DNA from: Sphingomonas yantingensis
Lineage (GTDB): Bacteria; Pseudomonadota; Alphaproteobacteria; Sphingomonadales; Sphingomonadaceae
Direction: 5' to 3'
NCBI RefSeq assembly: GCF_014199325.1
Contig: NZ_JACIJJ010000002.1
Span: 682,001-746,000 of the forward strand
DNA: 64,000 nt
Under the pieces are notes generated by a model. The model ran no database searches and was not told where the DNA came from. It saw only the letters and a program-made list of their open reading frames with translations. Below, in pieces: positions 57,996 to 64,000 of this stretch (positions are counted from its first letter, which is position 1; every line of letters begins with the position of its first letter). The translations under genes were made by a program, and so were the position numbers.

Positions 57996-58538
57996 TCACC
58001 CGCGCCGTGCGGGGTCGATCGTCAGCGGACGCCAGTAGGAGGCGTCGTTGCGATCCAGCGTCTGCGGGCCGTTGCTCGTCAGCAGCCGACGATAATCCTC
58101 AGGCAAGGTGGCCGGCGAGATCTCGTTGACCGATTCGTTGAAGCAGAGGCGTGCGGCGATCGCCCATCGCCCCTCGCGGCGTTCGTGCCGGTCGACATAG
58201 CGGCCGAAGCACAATTGGGTCGGACCGCCGGGCACGGTGCCCATATAGGTGTAATAGCATTCCGAATGCGCCGTATCCCCGTCGAGGTCGATCGTCAGGT
58301 TGCTGATCGCGTGGTGGGTGACGCCGTTATGCGTGTCGTGAAACTCGATCGCCCAGTCGCAGAACGCCTCCGCTTCCAGGACGACGACGCCGTGATCGTC
58401 GATCGCGTCAGGATGATAGGCGGAAAGCATCAGCGCCTTGTCCCGCCGGTCGACCCCGCGGCAATAGCGCAGCAGCGCCGCCTCGATCTGCTGACGGTCG
58501 GCCAGCTCGCGGACGGTGGCTTCGAGCGAGGTATCCAT
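57996..58538 (-). CDS. SnoaL-like (NTF2-fold) protein
   Basis: A 180-residue SnoaL_4-type protein: ELADRQQIEAALLRYCRGVDR, then LMLSAYHPDAIDDHGVVV, EFHDTHNGVTHHAISNLTID and CYYTYMGTVPGG. Several His and Asp residues line the putative cavity, as in scytalone-dehydratase-like members. GGAGG stands before the ATG. It follows the P450 gene at 58552 by 13 bp on the same strand and could act on the hydroxylated product. Function beyond fold is unknown. Confidence 0.8.
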   Translation of the reverse strand: MDTSLEATVRELADRQQIEAALLRYCRGVDRRDKALMLSAYHPDAIDDHGVVVLEAEAFCDWAIEFHDTHNGVTHHAISNLTIDLDGDTAHSECYYTYMGTVPGGPTQLCFGRYVDRHERREGRWAIAARLCFNESVNEISPATLPEDYRRLLTSNGPQTLDRNDASYWRPLTIDPARRG

Positions 58539-58551
58539 GATGCAGCCTCCT

Positions 58552-59754
58552 TCACCAGACCAGCGGCAGATGCTCGACGCTGCCGTTCACGCCGGTGCGG
58601 ATGCGCGGCGGGTCGGCCGGATCGAGCGCGAAATCCGGGATGCGCGGCAGCCATTCCTCGAGCAGGATCTTGATCTCCGCGCGGGCCAGCATCGATCCCG
58701 GACACACGTGCGGACCTGCGCCGAAGGTGGTCTTGGTGTTGGACTTGCGCGCGAAATCGATCGCCAGCGGATCGGGATAGTCGCGCGGGTCCAGCGCGCC
58801 GAACGGCGTCGCCAGCATGATCTTGTCGCCCGCGCGCATCCGAACGCCGTGAAAGTCGATGTCCGAAACCACGGTCCGACCCGGATTGGTCAGTGCGAAC
58901 CGGCGCAGGAACTCTTCGGTCGCCGCCGCGGAAAGCCCGCGATCGGCGGCAAGCCGATGCCGGTCGCCGGGATGGTTCGCCAGATGCTGCATAATGTGCC
59001 CCATCATCGAGGCGACTGTATCGAGCCCGCCGATCAGCAGCAGCGTCGTCACGCCCACCGCCTCGTGCAGGGCGATCGGCCGCCCATCGATCTCGGCGGT
59101 TGCGATCTTGCTGATGAGGTCGTCTCCGGGATCGGCCGCCCGCTCGGCGACACGGCGCTCGGCATATTCGAACAGGAGGGCCAGCTTCTCGGCCTTCGGC
59201 GCGTCGGCCTGAACCTGCGCGGCGGCAAGCGGAAGCAGCGTCTCGCGGTCCGCTTCGGGCAGGTCGACCATGTTCATGAAGATGCGGATCGGCAGGTGCT
59301 GCGCAAACTCGGTCACGAACTCGCAGCGGCCCCGCGGCCTCAGCCCCTCGATCAGCTCGATCGCCAGTGCGCGTGCCTCGGCCTCGCGCGCCTTGAGGGC
59401 GGTCGCGACGAAGGCGGGAGAGAAGAGCTTGCGAAATGCCTGCTGGCGCGGTGGATCGGCCTCGATCGGGACGAGGCGCGGGCGATCCGGCGGCTCGATC
59501 GCGTCGACCGATGCGCCCTCGCTCGAGGTGAAGCGCAGCGGATCGCCGAATGCCTCCGCAAGGTAGGCGCGCCGGGCGAGGATCCAGTGGCCACCGTTAT
59601 AGGGCGACCAGAAGATGTCGGGCACCCCGGCCTCGTGCAGCCGGGCATAGGGGCGGTGATAGCTGTCCTCGACGTCGGGGCGGTACCCGTCGAAATCGAC
59701 GACGAGGCCGTCGGGGACGTGCGTGGGAACGGGCGAGCGGACGGCGGCGGCCAT
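58552..59754 (-). CDS. Cytochrome P450, P450cam (CYP101)-like
   Basis: A 400-residue P450 closely resembling P450cam. PYNGGHWILARRAYLAEAFG at about 50, PIRIFMNMVDLPEADRE at about 150, I-helix LLIGGLDTVASMMGH at about 235, ExxR in TEEFLRRFALTNPGR, heme Cys in FGAGPHVCPGSMLARAE at about 344, and the end SVEHLPLVW, which is nearly the P450cam C-terminus. It is similar to the P450 at 24641 and probably acts on a related alicyclic substrate using the same ferredoxin. The ATG at 59754 (with AGGAGA upstream) fits the family better than 59811. Confidence 0.93.
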   Translation of the reverse strand: MAAAVRSPVPTHVPDGLVVDFDGYRPDVEDSYHRPYARLHEAGVPDIFWSPYNGGHWILARRAYLAEAFGDPLRFTSSEGASVDAIEPPDRPRLVPIEADPPRQQAFRKLFSPAFVATALKAREAEARALAIELIEGLRPRGRCEFVTEFAQHLPIRIFMNMVDLPEADRETLLPLAAAQVQADAPKAEKLALLFEYAERRVAERAADPGDDLISKIATAEIDGRPIALHEAVGVTTLLLIGGLDTVASMMGHIMQHLANHPGDRHRLAADRGLSAAATEEFLRRFALTNPGRTVVSDIDFHGVRMRAGDKIMLATPFGALDPRDYPDPLAIDFARKSNTKTTFGAGPHVCPGSMLARAEIKILLEEWLPRIPDFALDPADPPRIRTGVNGSVEHLPLVW

Positions 59755-59834
59755 CTGGGTCTCCTGTGATCGCCGTCGAGCGTTCGCCCCCCGGCCGCGC
59801 AGGTCAACCATGCGTAGCGGCGGGCGTGTCAGGC

Positions 59835-59848
59835 ATCGAGTGTGCGAT
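59835..59848. promoter_or_regulatory. Operator-like inverted repeat between P450 and SDR genes
   Basis: Reads ATCGA-GTGT-GCGAT, flanked by C and G. It is 81 bp from the P450 start (59754) and 73 bp from the SDR start (59922). A second GCGAT arm occurs 23 bp downstream. Confidence 0.55.
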
Positions 59849-59921
59849 GTGTGCCGCGGAATTGTGGCGATGCCGCGCGCGCCGTCGCAGGACAGGTGCG
59901 GCCCCCGCGTGCGAGGATAGC

Positions 59922-60707
59922 ATGATCGACCTGGCTCAATTGTACGGCTTTCATGACCGAACCGTCCTGGTGACCGGGGGCGGGCGGGGGATTGGCCGCG
60001 CGGTATGCGAGCTGTTCACCGCGGCGGGTGCCCGCGTGGCGGTCAGCGACATCGATGCCGCAGGTGCAGGGGCGGTCGCGGCGATGCTGCCGGGCGCGGT
60101 CGCGTATCCATGCGACGTGTCGGACGAGGGTTCGGTGACGGCGACCACCGCGCAGGTCGTGCGCGACTTCGGCCGGCTCGATGCCGTCGTCCATGTTGCC
60201 GCGATCTTCCCCAAGCGCGACTTTCTCAGCATGACGGCGGCGCAGTGGGATGCGCTCCACGCGGTCAACACGCGCGGCACGTTCCTCGTCATGCGGGAAG
60301 CGATCAAGGCGATGAAGGCCGGGGCACGCGGCGGCGCGATCGTCAACGTCGCATCGACCAGCGGCGAGCGCGCATCGGTGACCAACAACGCGAACTACGG
60401 GGCTTCCAAGGCGGCTGTCATCAACCTCACCCGATCGATGGCGATCGAGACGGCGGGTGACGGCATCCGCATCAACGCGGTGCTGCCGGGCGGCGTCGCG
60501 ACCGAGGGGGCGAAGGCCGCGACTGAGCAGATGAAGGCGGACGGCCTGTCGCTCGGCGGGCCGATGACGGGGCCGGGGCGAATGCCGCTCGGCCGCGTGG
60601 CGGACCCGCACGAGATCGCTGCCGCGTGTCTGTTCCTCGCTGCCGATGCAGCGTCGTACATCACCGGCGTCAGCCTGCCCGTCGATGGCGGCTTCCTCGT
60701 CAGCTGA
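59922..60707 (+). CDS. Short-chain dehydrogenase/reductase
   Basis: A 261-residue classical SDR: VTGGGRGIGRAVCELFTAAG, Asp-containing VAVSDIDAAGAG suggesting NAD(H), VHVAAIFPKRD at about 87, ASTSGERASVTN with the catalytic Ser, NYGASKAA with Tyr/Lys, LPGGVATEGAKA and the C-terminal LPVDGGFLVS. GAGGATAGC precedes the ATG. It is 31 bp before the aldehyde dehydrogenase gene on the same strand and divergent from the P450 at 58552, which suggests alcohol to aldehyde/ketone oxidation after hydroxylation. Confidence 0.88.
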   Translation: MIDLAQLYGFHDRTVLVTGGGRGIGRAVCELFTAAGARVAVSDIDAAGAGAVAAMLPGAVAYPCDVSDEGSVTATTAQVVRDFGRLDAVVHVAAIFPKRDFLSMTAAQWDALHAVNTRGTFLVMREAIKAMKAGARGGAIVNVASTSGERASVTNNANYGASKAAVINLTRSMAIETAGDGIRINAVLPGGVATEGAKAATEQMKADGLSLGGPMTGPGRMPLGRVADPHEIAAACLFLAADAASYITGVSLPVDGGFLVS

Positions 60708-60738
60708 CCGGCAATTTTCACGCGTCAAGGACGATCGC

Positions 60739-62175
60739 ATGTATACCGAACTCTTCCTTTGCATCGACGGTCGCTTCATCGGGTCGGGGCCGGGCCGCAC
60801 GAGCGAGCCGGTGGAGAATCCGGCGACCGGCGCCGTGCTGGGCGAATTGCCCCATGCGACGACCGCGGAACTCGACGAGGCGGTCGCTGCCGCCACGCGC
60901 GCCTTTGCGGGCTGGGCGGCGACGGCGCCGTTCGAGCGGAGCGCGATCCTGCGCCGGACCGCAGGCATCCTGCGCGACCGGATCGATGCGATCGCGGCGA
61001 TCATGACGCTCGAGCAGGGCAAGCCGCTCGCCGAGGCCAAGGGCGAATTGACCCACGCGATCGAGTTGTTCGAATGGCTGGCCGAGGAGGGGCGTCGCAC
61101 CTATGGCCGCGTCGTGCCCTCGCGCGCGCCGGGGGCGCTCGAGCACCTCGTCCTGCGCGAGCCGGTGGGGGTTTGCGCCGCCTTCACGCCCTGGAACTTC
61201 CCGGCGCTGACGCCGGTACGCAAGCTTGGCGCGGCGCTTGCGGCCGGCTGCACCGTCATCCTCAAGGCGTCGGAGGAGACCCCCGGCTGCGCGGTCGAGA
61301 TCATGCGCGCGCTGCACGAGGCGGGGCTGCCCGCCGGCTGCGCGCAGCTCGTCTTCGGCGTACCGGCCGACGTGTCTGAGCGGCTGATCGCCGCGCCCGA
61401 TGTCCGCAAGATCAGCTTCACCGGATCGACCCCGGTGGGCAAGCATCTGATGGCGCTGGCAGCGGCTGGCGCCAAGCGCACGACGATGGAATTGGGCGGC
61501 AATGCGCCGGTGCTCGTCTTTTCCGACGCGGATTACGACGCGGCGCTTGCCGCGCTGACGGCCGCCAAGTTCCGCAATGCCGGTCAGGTCTGCGTCAGCC
61601 CGGCGCGGTTCTTCGTTCACGAAAGTCTCTACCAGCGCTTTGTCGCCGATGCGGCGGCACGGGCGCGGGCATTGCGGCTCGGCGACGGCCTCGATCCTCA
61701 GAGCCAGATGGGGCCGCTGGCGAACGCCCGCCGGGTCGAGGCGATGGAAGCGTTCGTCGCCGATGCCGAACGGGGCGGCGCGCGCATCGTCGGGGGCGGC
61801 AGGAGGCGCGGCGATACGGGCATGTTCTTCGAACCGACCGTCGTCGCCGCCGATGCCCCCGACATTCGCCTGTTCCGCGACGAATGCTTCGGTCCGATCC
61901 TGCCGGTGATGCCGTTCGGCACGCTGGACGAGGCGATCGAACTTGCCAACGGGACCGCCGCCGGCCTTGCGGGATACGCGTTCACGCAGGCGATCGGCAA
62001 CCGTCAGGCGGCGATGCACCGGCTGCGTGTAGGAATGGTCGGGGTCAACACGCTCGCGATCTCCACGGCCGAGACGCCGTTCGGCGGGGTCGGCGAAAGC
62101 GGCTTCGGGTCGGAAGGCGGGTCGGAGGGCCTCGACGCTTATCTCCAGACCAAGCTCGCCTCGATCGCTGCCTGA
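60739..62175 (+). CDS. NAD(P)-dependent aldehyde dehydrogenase (succinate-semialdehyde dehydrogenase-like)
   Basis: A 478-residue aldehyde dehydrogenase converting an aldehyde to the acid that a CoA ligase could then activate. FTPWNFPALTPVRKLGAAL at about 146 and FTGSTPVGKHLM at about 225 bind the cofactor, Glu in TMELGGNAPVLVF at about 247 and Cys in NAGQVCVSPARFF at about 281 are catalytic, and ECFGPILPVMPF at about 380 completes the fold. The subfamily resembles GabD/SSADH. ATG 60739 is used because the fold begins there and AAGGACG precedes it. It forms a two-gene unit with the SDR. Confidence 0.92.
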   Translation: MYTELFLCIDGRFIGSGPGRTSEPVENPATGAVLGELPHATTAELDEAVAAATRAFAGWAATAPFERSAILRRTAGILRDRIDAIAAIMTLEQGKPLAEAKGELTHAIELFEWLAEEGRRTYGRVVPSRAPGALEHLVLREPVGVCAAFTPWNFPALTPVRKLGAALAAGCTVILKASEETPGCAVEIMRALHEAGLPAGCAQLVFGVPADVSERLIAAPDVRKISFTGSTPVGKHLMALAAAGAKRTTMELGGNAPVLVFSDADYDAALAALTAAKFRNAGQVCVSPARFFVHESLYQRFVADAAARARALRLGDGLDPQSQMGPLANARRVEAMEAFVADAERGGARIVGGGRRRGDTGMFFEPTVVAADAPDIRLFRDECFGPILPVMPFGTLDEAIELANGTAAGLAGYAFTQAIGNRQAAMHRLRVGMVGVNTLAISTAETPFGGVGESGFGSEGGSEGLDAYLQTKLASIAA

Positions 62176-62184
62176 AGGCGCGCA

Positions 62185-62198
62185 ATCGCCGCTGCGAT
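62185..62198. promoter_or_regulatory. Operator-like inverted repeat upstream of etfB
   Basis: Reads ATCGC-CGCT-GCGAT, flanked by A on both sides, ending 92 bp before the etfB start. Another ATCGC arm lies exactly 21 bp upstream (62164) but without a matching right half. Confidence 0.6.
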
Positions 62199-62290
62199 AT
62201 GCGGGCGGGGGCGTCGATCTTCGCAGCAGGCCGGAGTAGGACGCGGCCCGGATGATCGTGCCGGGTGCCGGCCGGAGCGGAAGGTAGCGA

Positions 62291-63040
62291 ATGAAAGTCA
62301 TCGTGCCCGTCAAGCGCGTGCTTGACTACAACGTGAAGCCGCGGGTGAAGGCGGACGGGTCGGGGGTCGACCTGGCCAACGTCAAGATGAGCATGAACCC
62401 GTTCGACGAGATCGCGGTCGAGGAAGCCATCCGCCTGAAGGAAAAGGGCGTGGCGACCGAGATCGTCGCCGTGTCGATCGGGGTTGCCAAGGCGCAGGAC
62501 ACGCTGCGAACCGCGCTCGCCATGGGTGCCGACCGCGCGATCCTGGTAACCGCCGAGACCGAGGTAGAGCCGCTCGCCGTCGCCAAGATCCTCAAGGCGA
62601 TCGTCGACGAGGAAACGCCGCAGCTGGTCATCCTCGGCAAGCAGGCGATCGATGACGATGCGAACCAGACCGGCCAGATGCTCGCCGCGCTGACCGGGTG
62701 GGCGCAGGGCACCTTTGCCTCGAAGGTCGAGGTCGAAGGCGACACCGCCAAGGTCACGCGCGAGGTCGATGGCGGGCTGGAGACGGTGAGCCTCAAGCTC
62801 CCCGCGATCGTCACCACCGACCTTCGCCTCAACGAGCCGCGCTATGCGACGCTGCCCAACATCATGAAGGCCAAGTCCAAGCCGCTCGCGAATAAGACGC
62901 CTGCCGACTACGGCGTCGACATCGCCCCGCGCCTGACGATCGTCTCGGTCGCCGAGCCCGCCAAGCGCCAGGCCGGCGCCAAGGTCGCCGACGTCGACGA
63001 ACTGGTGATGAAGCTCAAGGCGATGGGCGTCGCCAAGTAA
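62291..63040 (+). CDS. etfB: Electron transfer flavoprotein beta subunit
   Basis: A 249-residue ETF beta subunit. [20 protein letters not shown] at the start, [40 protein letters not shown] and [20 protein letters not shown] are family signatures. ETF accepts electrons from acyl-CoA dehydrogenases and passes them to ETF-quinone oxidoreductase. It directly precedes etfA, with 34 bp between them. It is usually a housekeeping gene; here an ATCGC-N4-GCGAT repeat lies upstream, suggesting shared control with the three acyl-CoA dehydrogenase pairs. Confidence 0.95.
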   Translation: MKVIVPVKRVLDYNVKPRVKADGSGVDLANVKMSMNPFDEIAVEEAIRLKEKGVATEIVAVSIGVAKAQDTLRTALAMGADRAILVTAETEVEPLAVAKILKAIVDEETPQLVILGKQAIDDDANQTGQMLAALTGWAQGTFASKVEVEGDTAKVTREVDGGLETVSLKLPAIVTTDLRLNEPRYATLPNIMKAKSKPLANKTPADYGVDIAPRLTIVSVAEPAKRQAGAKVADVDELVMKLKAMGVAK

Positions 63041-63074
63041 GCCTGCCGGCACAACGGATCAGAGGAACATCGAA

Positions 63075-64000
63075 ATGAAGACCTTGGTTTGGGTCGAGCA
63101 TGACGGTCAGGCCGTCAAGGACGCCACGCTGTCGGCGGTCACTGCCGCCAGCAAGCTGGGCGAAGTCCACCTCCTCGTCGCGGGCGAGAATGTCGGCGGC
63201 GTCGCCGAGGCGGCGGCAAAGATCGCGGGCGTCGACAAGGTGCATGTCGCCGACGGCGCGCCCTTCGCGCACGCGCTCGCCGAGAATGTCGCGCCGCTGG
63301 TGGCGGGGCTGATGGAGAGCCACGACGCCTTCGTCGCGCCGGCGACCACCACGGGCAAAAACATCGCCCCGCGCGTCGCCGCGCTGCTCGACGTGATGCA
63401 GCTGTCCGACATCCTCTCGGTCGAGGGGCCGGATACGTTCACGCGGCCGATCTATGCCGGCAACGCGATCGCGACGGTCAAGACCTCGGACGCCAAGCTC
63501 GTCGTCACCGTGCGCGGCACCGCGTTCGAGAAGGCAGCGGCCGAGGGCGGGTCGGGCACGATCGAGGCGGTCGGCGGTGGCGCGGACGCTGGCGTGTCGA
63601 GCTTCGTCGGCGCCGAGATCGCGCAGTCGTCGCGGCCTGAACTGACGAGTGCCAAGATCATCGTCTCGGGCGGCCGTGCGCTGGGCAGCTCGGACGAGTT
63701 CCACAAGCTGATCGACCCGCTCGCCGACAAGCTCGGTGCCGGCGTCGGCGCGAGCCGCGCGGCGGTCGATGCGGGCTATGCCCCCAACGACTATCAGGTC
63801 GGCCAGACGGGCAAGATTGTCGCCCCCGAAGTCTATGTCGCGGTCGGCATCTCGGGCGCGATCCAGCATCTGGCCGGCATGAAGGATTCGAAGGTCATCG
63901 TCGCGATCAACAAGGACGAGGACGCCCCGATCTTCCAGGTCGCCGATCTCGGCCTCGTCGGCGACCTGTTCAAGGTGGTGCCGGAACTGACCAAGAAGCT
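63075..64000 (+). CDS. etfA: Electron transfer flavoprotein alpha subunit, 3' end outside the window
   Basis: The first 308 residues of the ETF alpha subunit, cut by the window edge very close to the normal end (family length about 310). [20 protein letters not shown] opens the protein. The FAD-binding half includes [61 protein letters not shown] and [20 protein letters not shown]. It pairs with EtfB to carry electrons from acyl-CoA dehydrogenases. ETF-quinone oxidoreductase is not in the window. Confidence 0.95.
   Translation, partial: MKTLVWVEHDGQAVKDATLSAVTAASKLGEVHLLVAGENVGGVAEAAAKIAGVDKVHVADGAPFAHALAENVAPLVAGLMESHDAFVAPATTTGKNIAPRVAALLDVMQLSDILSVEGPDTFTRPIYAGNAIATVKTSDAKLVVTVRGTAFEKAAAEGGSGTIEAVGGGADAGVSSFVGAEIAQSSRPELTSAKIIVSGGRALGSSDEFHKLIDPLADKLGAGVGASRAAVDAGYAPNDYQVGQTGKIVAPEVYVAVGISGAIQHLAGMKDSKVIVAINKDEDAPIFQVADLGLVGDLFKVVPELTKK

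Noticed and set aside
1..64000. tRNA, rRNA, CRISPR arrays, prophage or conjugation genes
   Set aside because: None recognised on either strand; the only mobile-element traces are the two partial IS3-family orfA genes.

Overview
The window is G+C-rich DNA whose gene content points to an alphaproteobacterium of the Sphingomonadaceae type: a TonB-dependent receptor, a spinster-type MFS transporter, P450cam-like cytochromes P450 with putidaredoxin-like partners, and many short-chain dehydrogenases and crotonases. This assignment is inferred from gene content and base composition. No rRNA or tRNA genes and no CRISPR array were seen.

Positions 1-5180 are a rearranged border. A GH13 alpha-glucosidase enters from the left. 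The 5' part of an IS3-family orfA follows, fused in frame to the 3' half of sbcC. After that come a decayed NAD(P)H-dependent FMN reductase, a second IS3 orfA remnant on the other strand, and an ORF ending in a LysR-like helix-turn-helix. Much of 3300-5180 looks lower in G+C than the rest.

Positions 5185-64000 are a dense catabolic region with almost no wasted space. Uptake and electron supply come first (TonB receptor, MFS, ferredoxin reductase; ferredoxin at 16.7 kb). Divergent from these is a six-gene, translationally coupled cassette: crotonase, DUF35 protein, thiolase-like protein, hotdog thioesterase, LhgO-like flavoprotein and GMC oxidoreductase. The rest holds four P450s, three pairs of acyl-CoA dehydrogenase genes, two CoA ligases, seven stand-alone crotonases, a FadB/FadJ-type bifunctional enzyme, five typical SDRs plus one degenerate SDR, an NmrA-like reductase, an Old Yellow Enzyme, an epoxide hydrolase, an amidohydrolase, an aldehyde dehydrogenase, three thioesterases, two SnoaL-like proteins, one GntR and two IclR regulators, and etfBA at the right end.

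Taken together the genes describe oxygenation by P450, oxidation to an acid, CoA activation, and beta-oxidation-like or retro-aldol shortening of a bulky, probably alicyclic or steroid/terpenoid-like substrate, with ETF collecting the electrons. The substrate is not shown by the sequence. Each acyl-CoA dehydrogenase pair splits the usual FAD-binding motifs between two adjacent genes, as in the heteromeric steroid enzymes of actinobacteria.

The most striking non-coding signal is a 14-bp inverted repeat, consensus ATCGC-N4-GCGAT. I found it in 16 intergenic regions between 10.1 and 62.2 kb, 17 copies in all, usually about 40-95 bp from a start codon and often between divergent genes. It suggests that nearly the whole region is one regulon under a regulator I cannot identify. 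The amidohydrolase/iclR pair at 55.5 kb lacks this site and instead has its own repeat typical of an IclR operator.
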